This document shows positions 1-9,969 of a DNA stretch of 64,000 bases, piece by piece. Source of the DNA: Sporosarcina luteola (GTDB lineage Bacteria; Bacillota; Bacilli; Bacillales_A; Planococcaceae); contig NZ_JAMBOK010000002.1 in the NCBI RefSeq assembly GCF_023715585.1, positions 186,001-250,000 of the forward strand, given 5' to 3'. Under the pieces are notes generated by a model. That model made no database searches and had not been told where the DNA came from. It saw only the letters and a list, made by a program, of their open reading frames with translations. Within the stretch, counting starts at the first letter, position 1, and each line of letters starts with the position of its first letter. The position numbers and the translations under genes were made by a program.

Positions 1-638
1 AGCTGGAGAATGCGAATGACCGGATTTCAGAATTGATGTTGCTGGAAGAACGGGAGCGGATCGCAAGGGATCTGCATGACACGCTCGGGCAGAAATTATC
101 GATGATCGGGTTAAAAAGCGACTTGGCCCGGAGGCTGATTTCGAAAAATCCGGAAGCGGCGGAGCAAGAACTTAACGATATCCGCCAAACGGTAAGCACA
201 GCGCTGAAGGAAGTGCGTGAACTTGTGGCGGATATGCGTGCGACAAGGCTCGTGGATGAAGTGATGCGCGCCCGCCAAATACTGGCTGCCGCAGAAATCG
301 AATTGAGGATTGAGGGAGACCCGGCCGTGACCCATATTCCGTCAAACTTTGAAAATGTACTCGGCATGTGCCTGAAAGAGGCGATCACGAATGTTGTAAA
401 GCATAGTGAAGCGACGGTTTGCAATGTCATTTTCAAGCAGAAGGAAGAGGAAATGTCGATTATCGTCCATGATAACGGCAAAGGGATGAAAGCGGCAAAA
501 TCAGTCAGCACGGGATTGAAGGGCATGAGGGAGCGTCTGGAATTTGTGAACGGCTCGCTCGAAATCGAAGAGGGGAACGGAACAACATTGACGATCCAGA
601 TTCCGGTCGTCATTACACATCAAGTGGAGGAGGGGTAA
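1..638 (+). CDS. Sensor histidine kinase, DesK/NarX type (3' part)
   Basis: C-terminal 211 residues of a HisKA_3-family sensor kinase. The frame is open from base 3 and enters from the left edge, so the sensor and membrane part lies outside the window. The phospho-acceptor box (RIARDLHDTLGQ) stands near the start of the visible part, followed by a helical dimerisation region and a short HATPase domain with N box (KEAITNVVKHS), DNGKGM and GLKGMRERL motifs. The stop is 3 bases before the start of the NarL-type response regulator, so the two are co-transcribed and the kinase presumably phosphorylates that regulator. The stimulus cannot be told from this fragment; similarity to DesK (membrane fluidity) is at family level only. 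Confidence 0.92.
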   Translation, partial: LENANDRISELMLLEERERIARDLHDTLGQKLSMIGLKSDLARRLISKNPEAAEQELNDIRQTVSTALKEVRELVADMRATRLVDEVMRARQILAAAEIELRIEGDPAVTHIPSNFENVLGMCLKEAITNVVKHSEATVCNVIFKQKEEEMSIIVHDNGKGMKAAKSVSTGLKGMRERLEFVNGSLEIEEGNGTTLTIQIPVVITHQVEEG

Positions 639-641
639 GTC

Positions 642-1247
642 ATGATACGAATCGTCATTGCGGAAGACCAAGGAATGATGTTAGGCGCATTAGGCTCCCT
701 TTTGAACATGGAAGATGATATGCAAGTCGTCGGAATGGCGCGGAACGGCGAGGAAGCGGTTCGCCTCGTGAAGGAGCAGGAACCCGACATCTGCATCATG
801 GATATCGAGATGCCGGTCATGACCGGTTTGGATGCTGCGGAGGAACTCAGCGGGATGGATTGCAAAATCATCATCTTGACGACGTTTGCGCGGGCGGGCT
901 ATTTCGAGCGCGCGCGAAAGGCCAAGGTCCGCGGTTATTTATTGAAAGACAGTCCGATCGAGGAGCTTGTCAGTTCCATCCATGCAATTCAGGAAGGACG
1001 CCGGATCTACGCACCTGAGCTCGTCGATATCGCGTACGAAGACGACTCGGAAAACCCGCTGACTGACCGCGAAAGCCAAGTGCTTGGCCTCGTCGCAGAG
1101 GGAAAGACGACGAAAGAAATCGCGAGTGAGCTGTTTTTAACACCAGGAACGGTGAGGAACTACATATCGGTCATTCTCGAAAAGCTGGAGGTCGGCAATC
1201 GAATTGAAGCGATTTCTCGTTTTAAGGAAAAAGGATGGTTCAAATAG
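642..1247 (+). CDS. NarL/DesR-family response regulator
   Basis: 201-residue two-domain regulator. Receiver domain at residues 1-120 with acidic pair (AEDQG), phospho-acceptor Asp in DICIMDIEMP (about residue 54), Thr in ILTTFA and Lys in LLKDSP. LuxR-type HTH at about 137-200 (TDRESQVLGLVAEGKTTKEIA...TPGTVRNYIS). A GGAGGAGGGG Shine-Dalgarno lies in the tail of the kinase gene. Cognate partner of the upstream kinase by gene order. It is followed by a clear intrinsic terminator, so it ends the operon. The nearest described family members are DesR and YvfU-like regulators; targets are unknown. Confidence 0.93.
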   Translation: MIRIVIAEDQGMMLGALGSLLNMEDDMQVVGMARNGEEAVRLVKEQEPDICIMDIEMPVMTGLDAAEELSGMDCKIIILTTFARAGYFERARKAKVRGYLLKDSPIEELVSSIHAIQEGRRIYAPELVDIAYEDDSENPLTDRESQVLGLVAEGKTTKEIASELFLTPGTVRNYISVILEKLEVGNRIEAISRFKEKGWFK

Positions 1248-1258
1248 GATGTGTTAAC

Positions 1259-1291
1259 AGGCGAAGGAGCTATTTCCTTCGCCTTTTTTTT
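1259..1291 (+). terminator. Intrinsic terminator of the two-component operon
   Basis: GCGAAGGA, a 6-base loop, then TCCTTCGC and a run of eight T, 12 bases after the response regulator stop. Confidence 0.9.
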
Positions 1292-1299
1292 AATCGCGT

Positions 1300-1432
1300 C
1301 TCAAGCAAGCCGCCTCCGCGCCCAAAGTAGGCCGTTTCGCGCCCAAAGCAAGGCGTTCCGCGCCCAAAGTAGGCCGTTTCGCGCCCAAAGCGAGGCGTTC
1401 CGCACCCAAAGCAAGCCGCCCCGCGCACAAAG
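1300..1432. repeat. Phased 21-bp array, core CCCAAAG
   Basis: Core CCCAAAG starts at 1321, 1342, 1363, 1384, 1405 and (as CACAAAG) 1426: six copies at exactly 21 bp, with a degenerate seventh (CTCAAGC) at 1300. The filler alternates between GTAGGCCGTTT-like and CAAGGCGTTC-like units, so part of the array also repeats every 42 bp. It lies between the terminator of the two-component operon and kynU. It keeps an open frame by chance because 21 is divisible by 3, but has no ribosome-binding site; I do not regard it as coding. Confidence 0.9.
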
Positions 1433-1507
1433 AATCTCCAAATTCAGAATGTCCCCTCTTCCTCCAATATGCTATGCTTTTCATAAGAATACAAAAGGGG
1501 GATCCGT

Positions 1508-2779
1508 ATGTCACAACACACATTATCCAATGCACAGGATCGTGATCGACTCGACAAACTCGCTTCTTATCGGGACGAATTTTACATACCGGCGAACGCA
1601 ATCTACATGGATGGCAACTCACTTGGTTTATTATCCAAACGGGCAGAGCGCACGCTGCACGACTTGCTCAATTCATGGAAAACGCTCGGCATTGACGGGT
1701 GGACGGAAGGGACACATCCGTGGTTTTATTTATCCGAACAGGTAGGGGAGAAAATGGCGCCGCTCGTCGGGGGAATGAAGAGCGAAGTCATTGCGACGGG
1801 CTCCACGACAACAAACCTGCATCAGCTCGTCTCTACGTTTTACAAGCCTGATGGCAATAAAACAAAAATCCTCGCCGATGAATTGAACTTTCCTTCTGAT
1901 ATCTACGCACTGAAAAGCCAGCTCCGACTAAAAGGGTACGATCCGGACACGCATCTTATCCGTATCAAAAGTCGGGACGGCCGCTATTTAAAAGAAGATG
2001 ACATTATCGAAGCGATGACCGACGACGTGGCGCTCATTGTGTTGCCGGCGGTTCTCTACAGAAGCGGCCAAGTTCTCGATATGGAGAAATTGACGAAGGC
2101 TGCGAATGAACGGAATATCCCGATCGGCTTCGACCTTTGCCATTCAATCGGAGCAGTCGAGCATTCGCTTCACGACTGGGGAACGGATTTCGCATTCTGG
2201 TGCACGTATAAGCATCTGAACGGCGGACCAGGTTCAGTCGGTGGCCTGTTCATCCATGAACAGCATTTCGGCATGGAACCGGGACTCGCTGGCTGGTTCG
2301 GCTCGAAAAAGGAAGCGCAATTCGATATGGAACATACAATGGATCCGGCGCTAGACGCTGGCGCTTATCAAATCGGTACTCCCCATGTGCTAAGCTTGGC
2401 GCCAGTCATCGGCTCGCTCGAGATGTTCGAGGAAGTCGGCATGTCGGCAATCCGTGCGAAATCGTTCGAGCTGACGGGCTATATGCTTGAATTGATTGAA
2501 CAGGAACTACAGGGTTTTGGCTTCACAATCGGCAATCCGGTCGACAAAACACGCGGCGGCCACCTTCTGCTTGAACATGTAGAAGCGGCGCGCATATGCA
2601 AGGCGTTGAAGGAAGATGGCGTCATACCGGATTTCCGTGCACCGAACGGCATACGGCTCGCGCCTGTCGCCCTTTACAATACGTTTGAAGACGTCTGGCG
2701 CACAATACAGAAGCTGAAATTGATCATGGATGAAAAGCGTTATGAAAAGTTTGAGAATAAAAGAGGTGTTGTCGCATGA
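1508..2779 (+). CDS. kynU: Kynureninase
   Basis: 423 residues, the usual length for the PLP-dependent hydrolase that cleaves kynurenine to anthranilate and alanine in cytosolic tryptophan breakdown. Visible features: N-terminal [10 protein letters not shown], the PLP-binding FDLCHSIGA and the Schiff-base lysine in [12 protein letters not shown] (K235). ATG 1508 follows a GGGGGA ribosome-binding site. It is the first gene of kynU-kynB-kynA; the stop overlaps the kynB start in ATGA, a translational-coupling arrangement. No anthranilate-degradation genes follow, so the operon makes anthranilate as its end product here. The array upstream separates it from the preceding operon. Confidence 0.97.
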   Translation: MSQHTLSNAQDRDRLDKLASYRDEFYIPANAIYMDGNSLGLLSKRAERTLHDLLNSWKTLGIDGWTEGTHPWFYLSEQVGEKMAPLVGGMKSEVIATGSTTTNLHQLVSTFYKPDGNKTKILADELNFPSDIYALKSQLRLKGYDPDTHLIRIKSRDGRYLKEDDIIEAMTDDVALIVLPAVLYRSGQVLDMEKLTKAANERNIPIGFDLCHSIGAVEHSLHDWGTDFAFWCTYKHLNGGPGSVGGLFIHEQHFGMEPGLAGWFGSKKEAQFDMEHTMDPALDAGAYQIGTPHVLSLAPVIGSLEMFEEVGMSAIRAKSFELTGYMLELIEQELQGFGFTIGNPVDKTRGGHLLLEHVEAARICKALKEDGVIPDFRAPNGIRLAPVALYNTFEDVWRTIQKLKLIMDEKRYEKFENKRGVVA

Positions 2780-3408
2780 CGGGGGAGTGGATTGATATTT
2801 CGCAGCGTCTGCATAATGGAATCGCCGAATGGCCGGGAGATACGCCGTTTTCCTACAAAATCGAGTTCCCAAAAGCGGAAACAGGTTCCGTCAATATCGG
2901 AAAGATAACGACGAGCACGCATATGGGGACGCATATTGACGCGCCTTTCCATTATGACGACAACGGAATGAAAGTGCATGAGCTGCCGATCGATGTCTAT
3001 ATCGGAAAGGCACGTGTCATCGATGTCTCGGGGCTGGAAAGCATTGGACGATCCGATTTGGAAGGAATCGATTTCGGCAATGTTGAACGGATTTTATTGA
3101 AGACCTCAAGCCGTCCAGATCCCGATGTGTTCCCGGAAACGTATTCGGTTTTGCGGGCGGATATCGGCCCTTTATTGAAGGAACGAGGTGTAAGGCTGAT
3201 CGGGGTCGATACCCCATCCGTCGACTCTGAGCATAGCAAGACATTGGATGCCCACCATTCGCTTTATGACAACCGCGTGCTTATTTTGGAGAACATCGTT
3301 TTGACTGAAGTAGAACCTGGCGACTATGAATTGATCGCCTTGCCGCTGCCGATCGAGGGCGGAGACGGCAGTCCTGTACGCGCAGTAATGAGGAGGTGGC
3401 CGTCATGA
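2776..3408 (+). CDS. kynB: Kynurenine formamidase (arylformamidase)
   Basis: 210-residue cyclase-like metal-dependent hydrolase that turns N-formylkynurenine into kynurenine. The family's metal-binding stretch [11 protein letters not shown] is at about residues 48-58 and a second conserved block [11 protein letters not shown] at about 140. It starts inside the last codons of kynU (ATGA overlap) and its own stop overlaps the kynA start in the same way, so all three enzymes are probably made in fixed ratio from one message. Confidence 0.96.
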   Translation: MTGEWIDISQRLHNGIAEWPGDTPFSYKIEFPKAETGSVNIGKITTSTHMGTHIDAPFHYDDNGMKVHELPIDVYIGKARVIDVSGLESIGRSDLEGIDFGNVERILLKTSSRPDPDVFPETYSVLRADIGPLLKERGVRLIGVDTPSVDSEHSKTLDAHHSLYDNRVLILENIVLTEVEPGDYELIALPLPIEGGDGSPVRAVMRRWPS

Positions 3409-4229
3409 GTGAAAAAGAAAATGGCATTCATACCGATTTCCGGGACAATATGACGTACGGGGAATATTTGCGCCTCGATAAAGTGCTCTCTAGCCAGGAA
3501 CGGTTATCCGGCCATCACGATGAAATGCTGTTCATCATCATCCACCAAGTGAGTGAGCTATGGATGAAACTCATTTTGCATGAACTGAACACGGCAATCG
3601 AATCGATTGAAAAAGACGAACTGCCGGAAGCCTTCAAAATGCTGGCGCGCGTCTCCCGGGTGCAGACACAGATCATCCAGGCGTGGGATGTCCTGTCGAC
3701 ATTAACACCAGCGGAATACATGGAGTTCCGGGAAAGCCTCGGTCGAGCATCGGGCTTCCAATCCTACCAAAATCGGCAGATCGAGTTTGCGCTCGGCTAC
3801 AAACAGCCGCACATATTGAAAATCTACGAGAAAGACCCCGAGCTCGCAAGTGACTTGCAGACAGCTTTCGGGGTACCGGGTATTTATGACGTCGCCATCC
3901 GCGCACTTGCACGTGCTGGCTTCCCGATCAATCCCGATTTGCTGAATCGCGATTTTTCGGTCACATACACAGGCGATCCGACCGTGGCATCCGCATGGCT
4001 GGAAGTATACCGCGACGTCGAACGTTATTGGGAATTGTACCAGCTTGCCGAAAAGCTCGTCGACATCGAAGACAGTCACCAGCAATGGCGCTTCCGCCAC
4101 ATGAAAACAGTAGAACGGATTATCGGCTTCAAAACAGGCACCGGCGGCTCTTCAGGCGTCGACTATCTGAAATCTGTCCTGGATCATAGATTCTTCCCTG
4201 AACTGTGGGATGTACGGACGAAGCTATGA
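3405..4229 (+). CDS. kynA: Tryptophan 2,3-dioxygenase
   Basis: 274-residue heme dioxygenase that opens the indole ring of tryptophan to N-formylkynurenine, the first step of the pathway although encoded last. Conserved blocks: [15 protein letters not shown], the substrate-side [17 protein letters not shown], and [11 protein letters not shown] with the downstream FPELWDVR tail. ATG 3405 is preferred over an upstream GTG because AGGAGG lies 8 bases before it and the ATGA overlap with kynB repeats the kynU-kynB junction. An intrinsic terminator follows. Confidence 0.97.
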   Translation: MSEKENGIHTDFRDNMTYGEYLRLDKVLSSQERLSGHHDEMLFIIIHQVSELWMKLILHELNTAIESIEKDELPEAFKMLARVSRVQTQIIQAWDVLSTLTPAEYMEFRESLGRASGFQSYQNRQIEFALGYKQPHILKIYEKDPELASDLQTAFGVPGIYDVAIRALARAGFPINPDLLNRDFSVTYTGDPTVASAWLEVYRDVERYWELYQLAEKLVDIEDSHQQWRFRHMKTVERIIGFKTGTGGSSGVDYLKSVLDHRFFPELWDVRTKL

Positions 4230-4236
4230 ATAGAGT

Positions 4237-4270
4237 GAGAGAGGCTATCCGATGGGTAGTCTCTTTTTTT
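4237..4270 (+). terminator. Intrinsic terminator of the kyn operon
   Basis: AGAG-GCTA-TCC arm, 2-base loop, TGG-GTAG-TCTCT arm and eight T, 8 bases after the kynA stop. Confidence 0.85.
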
Positions 4271-4322
4271 AATTAATCCTACGTTTGTGAAAGGCATTCA
4301 GCGCGAGCGAGAAACATCCAAA

Positions 4323-4474
4323 CACGCATAACCGCCGCGAAACACGCATAAACTCCAGCAGAAACCCATAAAATCCCACAATCACGCATAAATCATAAAA
4401 TGTACGCATAACCGTCCCGAAAGCCGCATAAATCATAAAACTTACGCATAAATCCCCGCGTCCACACATAAAAG
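4323..4474. repeat. Phased 20-bp array, core CATAA
   Basis: Eight copies of (A)CGCATAA with CATAA starting at 4327, 4347, 4367, 4387, 4407, 4427, 4447 and 4467, exactly 20 bp apart. The filler between cores is mostly unrelated from unit to unit. It lies between the convergent kyn operon and the PhoD-like gene, straight after the kyn terminator. Confidence 0.93.
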
Positions 4475-4500
4475 CCCCGCCGGCTCACACCGGCGAAGCT
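4474..4500 (-). terminator. Terminator overlapping the PhoD-like stop codon
   Basis: CGCCGG and CCGGCG arms around a 6-base loop, followed on the minus strand by GGGCTTTTAT. The stop codon of the PhoD-like gene falls in the loop. Confidence 0.65.
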
Positions 4501-6522
4501 TCACTATCCTCAAAATGAATCTCTTTCATCTCTCCTCTGACCATCTGCAGCAGAGAATGCCTGATAACGGCATCCCCGACGGTGACCAACCCGATATTGT
4601 TCTCCGTCTCGACAATCGTCCCGCCTTGCATCTCCAAATAACGGAGAGCCTCCTGCCATTTGGCATCCTTCGGACAGTCAATCGCTTTCCCGCCATTCCG
4701 AATCGAAAAACCAACATCGCAATACCTGTAGATTGTCTTCTTCACCCGCCGCCTCGCATTTCCCCAGATCGCCATCTTCATAAGCTTTCCCCAAACACCC
4801 GAGAAGCTCATATTATGGGAAGGACTGCTCGTGAATTGCAAAATATCAAGCACTTCCCGCTTCGAAGTCAAGCGCGACCGGACCGAGGAAGCATAATGGA
4901 CATCCCCCGACAGGATGATGCATCGGGACAGGCTCCAATGGAACAGCTGGCCGATAAAATCGGTGAACCCTCTGCCGTTATACTTCCATGCCTCGAAATC
5001 AAGCACTTCATGAATCGGAAACCCAAGCGTCCTGAGCGGATACACATACGAATGGAGAACTGATTCGATGAGGCCCAATCCATATAACGGCGTCGGTGAA
5101 ACAATGATCAGCGGGTCTCCCCGTGTCCATCGGGATTTTAATAGCGTCCGGGCCGTCACCTTCCAACCGGACGTGCCGATCAACCTCGGAGTTTGGACGC
5201 TCTCTTTATACATCCGTCCAACTTTCACCGGTTTCGGCTCATCTTCAAATTGACGCATTGTCCTCGTATCTAAAAAACAGCGCAGCAGGTGTAGTGGGCG
5301 CTACGAATTGCCAGCCATTGAATGACCAGAGACGATCCGCCCAAACCTTATAAGAAGTTGAGTCAGCAATGAACCCGTCGAAATGACTACACATCGACTG
5401 TAGGAACCCCTCCCCGAACCGTTGTGGCTCATTGCCCCAACCTTGGAACGCCCAATATGCACAAAGCCCGTTCGCAATCACATGTTTTCCTAGAGGCGAA
5501 GCGAGCACCGCACTGCGCCAATCTGCAGATAAATTCCAGTCATCCGTCACATCATGATCATCGAATATCATGTACGTAGGCACGTTTGCAAATAGCCTAC
5601 GAATCCGATGGAGAGAACCGATTGCCTGTAAAAGCTGCCCGGTCTGTTCTTCAAAACGGACCCTGCATTTCTCGATCTCACCATGATCGTCAGGATAATA
5701 TAAATACAGGCCATCTTCCCTCACTAACTCATCGAAAGTAGGGAGGTACACACCTGCCCACATCGAGGGACTCCAAGATAGTAAATACATCGCTGCGTAC
5801 TCCCCGAATGTGAGCAGATGATTCGAAGCGTTGCCTGAAGTAAACCGGCAAAATCGCTCCGTAATAAACTGCCGGCCATTTACTTGCGTCAAAGCACTAG
5901 AAAAAGGCTCCTCCCGCAAGCGCCAATCGAACTGCCCAAGGTCTTCCTTACCAATATAGTGTTCGGCAACCGTTCTGATGACTGGAAATAAAGGATCCGC
6001 CACGTCATCCGCGTAAATCTGGTCTCCGGTAAGAAACAAAGCGCACGGCCGTGCCGCAAGATTACTCGTTTCCCTTTGCAAAAGCACATCCGCCGCAACG
6101 AGAGCATCATCTCCCTTCCCGTGAAATTTCCGACAAGATGCATATAGAAAAGTTGGAGTTGCACTTGCGGGGATGAAAAACGAAGGATAAGGAAGCCCAT
6201 CGTACGCGATGGAATCTTCATTATCGTGAATTAATCCGAGGCTTGCCAAATTATATCCTTTTTTTTCAACGCGAAAAAGCAGGTCATAGCCAAGGAGTGT
6301 CTCCGTTGGAAATTGCCCATGCACCTGCACTAGGTGGATGAACAAACGATGGCCTGCTCGTATAGATGTCGTCTTCGTTTCGGTGTCGAGCTGAATAAGC
6401 GTATGAAGACAGTAAATGGCAGCATTCACCTCGACAGGACAGTCCGTCGCCACCCAAATAGCAACAGATTCTGTATCGACGCGCCGTAACATCGGCCCTG
6501 CTAAAATCCCCGCACTCTCCAT
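4485..6522 (-). pseudogene. PhoD-like metallophosphatase, split by a single-base frameshift
   Basis: Two overlapping pieces make one PhoD/alkaline-phosphatase-D family protein of about 678 residues. The N-terminal piece (stop at 5245) carries the metal-site motifs FLTGDQIYADD and FDDHDVTDDW; the C-terminal piece (from about 5258) carries LSGDVHYAS. At the junction the minus strand reads CTG, six T, AGATACG: removing one T gives LFLDTRTMRQF, restoring the family's DTRT stretch and joining both frames. The lesion is therefore one extra T in a T run. The start is ATG 6522 (GPMLRR follows closely) or ATG 6540. A real mutation, a sequencing error or +1 slippage would all look the same; T6 is short for slippage. 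No signal peptide is evident, which is unusual for secreted PhoD but common in this Bacillales subgroup. Confidence 0.85.
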
Positions 6523-6710
6523 GCAAATCACCACCATCACTGACGTTATTACTACTAGCGTATTCAGCCCGGATGATGATGGTGTGTGCAGAAGGGCTAT
6601 GATCCTATTGCGGGGAGTTGCCCATCTTCAGAAATTCTTCAGATAATCCATGAATGAATCTTCATCTTTGTTGTAGACAATAGAAGTAGTACAGAAAGGT
6701 GTGGTTTTAT

Positions 6711-7574
6711 ATGAAAAAAAATCTCGCAATCCTATTCGTCGCCGCAATGGCGTTTTTCTTCTTTATTAAAGACAAAGATGCTCGCAAAGAAGCGGACCCC
6801 CTTTACAGCGAGGCAAAGGCTGCCATCGTCATGGAAGCGGATTCCGGAAAGATTCTCTATGAGCAAAATGCCAAGGAAGCGTTGCCGATCGCAAGCATGT
6901 CAAAGCTGATGACTCAATACATCGTCCTCGAAGCGATTGCCGCTGATAGACTCGCATGGGACAGCCAATATAAGCCGTCCACAGCCGCGCTGAAACAACC
7001 GAAAGATGCGGTCATTTTAGGAATGGACAAGCATAAAACCTACAATGTCCGCGAACTTTTCGCCGCCATGACCGTCACATCCGCAAACGATGCGGCTGTC
7101 GCACTCGCCGAAATGGTGAGCGGCACGGAAGAGGAATTTGTAATACAGATGAACAAGAAAGCCAACTCATTCGGCTTGCAAAACACCAGCTTCATCAATG
7201 CAACCGGATTGGATGAAGATGAGACGAATCGCGCAACAGTTCGGGATGTTGCCGCCATCGCGAATGAACTTCTGACAACATATCCGGAAGTACTGGAATT
7301 CACTCGAATGACGGATTTCACCACGAGCGCAGGAACGAAGCTGTGGAACACGAACCTCATGCTACCGGGAATGCCGCAAGCGATGACTGGCATGGAAGGG
7401 TTGAAAACGGGGTACACCGAAGAAGCCGGGCCATGTTTTGCAAGCACAGGCATCTATGAAGGTAAGCGGATCATTACGGTCGTCATCGGCGTCGAAGCGG
7501 AGGGGAGCGATACGTCCACTCCCCGTTTCGAACTGACCCGCGATTTAATCGACCGATATGTGTTAAATAAATAA
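6711..7574 (+). CDS. D-alanyl-D-alanine carboxypeptidase (PBP5/DacF type)
   Basis: 287-residue serine peptidase that trims the terminal D-Ala of peptidoglycan stem peptides. One N-terminal membrane or signal segment (about residues 4-19) is followed by the three penicillin-binding motifs: S62-M-S-K65, S124-A-N126 and KTG (in [10 protein letters not shown]). It lacks the long C-terminal domain and amphipathic anchor of classic PBP5, so it is a short, N-terminally anchored form. ATG 6711 is chosen over GTG 6699 because AAAGGTG lies 9 bases upstream. Confidence 0.93.
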   Translation: MKKNLAILFVAAMAFFFFIKDKDARKEADPLYSEAKAAIVMEADSGKILYEQNAKEALPIASMSKLMTQYIVLEAIAADRLAWDSQYKPSTAALKQPKDAVILGMDKHKTYNVRELFAAMTVTSANDAAVALAEMVSGTEEEFVIQMNKKANSFGLQNTSFINATGLDEDETNRATVRDVAAIANELLTTYPEVLEFTRMTDFTTSAGTKLWNTNLMLPGMPQAMTGMEGLKTGYTEEAGPCFASTGIYEGKRIITVVIGVEAEGSDTSTPRFELTRDLIDRYVLNK

Positions 7575-7630
7575 ATAAAAGATCTCTGCATGCTATAATA
7601 GGGAAAATTCTTTTAATGGGGGACGATAGC

Positions 7631-8941
7631 ATGAATGAAACAGAAAAATCCGAGTGGATTGAAAAATTGCCATTACTGCAAAAGATCATCGAAAAACAGG
7701 AAGTGCTATGGATAAACCCGTTGAACGGCAACAGCGCAATAGGAATTGCCCAATCAGGCATCACAGCAGCCGACGTCAAAGATGCAAGTGAACGGTTAAA
7801 GCGTTTTGCTCCGTATATCGCAAAAGTATTTCCTGAAACAGCAGAAACCAATGGCATTATCGAGTCACCAATCACAGCCATCCCTAACATGAAAGAAGCG
7901 CTTGCATCTACATATGAAACTGTAATTCCCGGGAAATTGCTGTTGAAGCAAGACAACGCCCTCCCGATATCGGGTTCTATTAAAGCGCGCGGCGGCATCT
8001 ACGAAGTGTTGAAGCATGCCGAAACACTTGCCTTGGAGCATGGTCTCATCAAACAGGATGGGGACTACACAAAATTCGCGGAGCCAGAATTCCGTAATTT
8101 ATTTGCGAAGCATAAAATTGCTGTCGGCTCGACGGGGAATCTCGGGTTAAGCATCGGAATCATGAGTGCGAAGCTCGGCTTCAATGTCACGGTCCATATG
8201 TCCGCGGATGCGAAGCAATGGAAGAAGGATCTCCTCCGTGAAAAAGGCGTGACAGTCGTCGAATATGCAGATGATTACAGCAAGGCGGTCGAGGAAGGCA
8301 GACGCCAGGCAGAAGCGGACCCACTTTGCCACTTCATCGATGATGAAAACTCACTCGACCTATTTCTCGGGTACGCTGTTGCAGGCGAACGGGTCGCTGC
8401 GCAACTAAAAGAGAGTGGGATCCTTGTCGATGAAAACAATCCACTATTCGTCTATTTGCCTTGCGGTGTTGGCGGGGGACCGGGAGGAGTCGCTTTCGGC
8501 CTGAAGCTTCAATTCGGCGACAATGTCCACTGCTTCTTTGCGGAACCGACGCATTCGCCATGCATGACAATCGGCATGATGACGGGATTGCATGACAAAG
8601 TATCCGTAGCGGACTTCGGTTTGGACAATCAGACTGCCGCGGACGGACTTGCTGTCGGCACAGCATCGGCATTTGTCGGTAAGAAGATGGAGCCGCTCCT
8701 TGAAGGCTGCTATACAATTGGCGATGATACGATGTTTGAGCTGCTGACAATGATTGCAGATACCGAGGACATCCGCCTCGAACCGTCGGCACTTGCTGGA
8801 ATGACAGGTCCACTCCAAGTCATTCGCAATAAAGTGGAAAAAGCCGATGCGCCTTCAGCCATCCATCTCGTCTGGGCGACGGGGGGCGGGATGGTGCCTG
8901 AAACAGAAATGGATATCTACTATGGAATCGGCAGGAAATAA
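7631..8941 (+). CDS. dsdA: D-serine ammonia-lyase
   Basis: 436-residue PLP enzyme that deaminates D-serine to pyruvate and ammonia. Schiff-base lysine in SGSIKARGG (K118), the asparagine loop [11 protein letters not shown], and the glycine-rich phosphate-binding [12 protein letters not shown] are all present. Length matches DsdA (about 440). ATG 7631 is preferred over ATG 7616 because GGGGGA lies 7 bases before it. No D-serine transporter or DsdC-type regulator is next to it; the upstream D-Ala carboxypeptidase is on the same strand but 56 bases away with no shared overlap. Confidence 0.96.
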   Translation: MNETEKSEWIEKLPLLQKIIEKQEVLWINPLNGNSAIGIAQSGITAADVKDASERLKRFAPYIAKVFPETAETNGIIESPITAIPNMKEALASTYETVIPGKLLLKQDNALPISGSIKARGGIYEVLKHAETLALEHGLIKQDGDYTKFAEPEFRNLFAKHKIAVGSTGNLGLSIGIMSAKLGFNVTVHMSADAKQWKKDLLREKGVTVVEYADDYSKAVEEGRRQAEADPLCHFIDDENSLDLFLGYAVAGERVAAQLKESGILVDENNPLFVYLPCGVGGGPGGVAFGLKLQFGDNVHCFFAEPTHSPCMTIGMMTGLHDKVSVADFGLDNQTAADGLAVGTASAFVGKKMEPLLEGCYTIGDDTMFELLTMIADTEDIRLEPSALAGMTGPLQVIRNKVEKADAPSAIHLVWATGGGMVPETEMDIYYGIGRK

Positions 8942-8950
8942 TCTCTATTT

Positions 8951-9060
8951 CCCGGGAAATCGACACACTTCGGGAAATATTCCGTCAAGCAACGACAAGA
9001 AACTGTGGAAATGACGGCTTTCCCGAGCAGAAATCAACCGGGAAATAGAACGCGGGAAAT
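8951..9060. repeat. Irregular GGGAAAT repeats
   Basis: GGGAAAT or close variants recur at about 8954, 8972, 9006, 9028, 9040 and 9054, in a gene-free gap after dsdA and just before a terminator. Spacing is 12-34 bp, not constant, so this is listed apart from the phased arrays. Confidence 0.5.
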
Positions 9061-9068
9061 AAGAAAAG

Positions 9069-9099
9069 GTGCCGAAATAATCCTTCGGCACCTTTTTCA
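9069..9099. terminator. Bidirectional terminator between dsdA and the YqcI/YcgG gene
   Basis: GGTGCCGAA and TTCGGCACC arms with TTTTTC on the plus side and an A-rich flank on the other, between convergent genes. Confidence 0.85.
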
Positions 9100-9100
9100 T

Positions 9101-9844
9101 TCAATCACTTTTCATTTCTTTATGTGAAAACGGACATTTCCCGACAATCGGTTCAATATCGTCACCAATGAAGAACTGTTTCCATTCATTATGCGTCGGA
9201 TCGCCGTAATGGCTAATGTCCGGATGCTTCGGTAATTGATCCCACACTTCGACGCGTTCACGTACCTTTTCGCGGGACATGATGCCGCCTTTTTCAGTGC
9301 CCTTCAATCCTTCAAAAATACGTCTAGGTTGGAAGCCAAGCACCATTGATTGGCCTAAATCCCTTGTTTTCCGCTGCTTATAGGCAGGCGCATTTCCGAA
9401 CACGAAAATCGGTTCTCCGCCAAAATGGAAGTCCCATAAGTAATGATCTGGATCTCGAGGGCTGTCAGCCGGCCATTCCACTTTATCAACGTCATGCAAA
9501 TACTGCAGAATATCCCAGAATTGCTTCCGGTACGCCTCTAAATCGCTTTCCGTCTCAAAAGGCTCTACGAAGACGAACAGACCATGCCGTTTATGCTGCG
9601 GATCCTCAAATAACTTCAAAAATGCATAAAGTGCGGAAGGCAAGTTCGACCAATCCTTCTGCGTCACATAGGCATAACGCAGCTCACCTTTCATTTCTCC
9701 GCCCATGCCGAAATAACACGGAAACGTCTTATCCGTCACCGTTTCGCGGAACGTCCGATAACTGTCCAATAACCACTCCGGCAAATCAGACCGGTTTGCA
9801 AAATCCTCTTTCGTCAATAACGTATTTGTTCTTTCTTCAATCAA
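9101..9844 (-). CDS. YqcI/YcgG family protein
   Basis: 247 residues matching the YqcI/YcgG family: the FPCYFG block at about residue 42, a central region DHYLWDFHFGGEPIFVFGNAPAY-like (in short pieces HYLWDFHFGG, IFVFGNAPAY) and a C-terminal KCPFSHKE with a second cysteine. The function of the family is not established to my knowledge. The start is a TTG at 9844: an in-frame stop lies just upstream and the next ATG would remove the conserved FPCYFG region; GGGGGGAAG precedes the TTG. Confidence 0.85.
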   Translation of the reverse strand: MIEERTNTLLTKEDFANRSDLPEWLLDSYRTFRETVTDKTFPCYFGMGGEMKGELRYAYVTQKDWSNLPSALYAFLKLFEDPQHKRHGLFVFVEPFETESDLEAYRKQFWDILQYLHDVDKVEWPADSPRDPDHYLWDFHFGGEPIFVFGNAPAYKQRKTRDLGQSMVLGFQPRRIFEGLKGTEKGGIMSREKVRERVEVWDQLPKHPDISHYGDPTHNEWKQFFIGDDIEPIVGKCPFSHKEMKSD

Positions 9845-9969
9845 TCAATCTTCCCCCCAACCTTTATTTGGTTATCAATTCCCGTAACGGGGAACCCTAA
9901 ACTACTGGTTTGATTTGACTGGAAGAGGGAATAGGTTTGAAGGATAAAATTAATTTGGAGGATGGACTA

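Noticed and set aside
1300-1432. CRISPR array
   Set aside because: Conserved cores are only 7-10 bases and the filler about 11; no 24-40 base repeat, no cas genes, and the same design recurs with different cores.
1251-1745. 164-residue protein with AQSRPFR-type repeats
   Set aside because: It is the translation of a 21-bp noncoding array that stays open because 21 is divisible by 3; no ribosome-binding site and it runs into kynU.
5245-5280. Programmed -1 frameshift in the PhoD-like gene
   Set aside because: The required shift is +1 (skip one T), no X-XXY-YYZ slippery heptamer fits and T6 is short for polymerase slippage.
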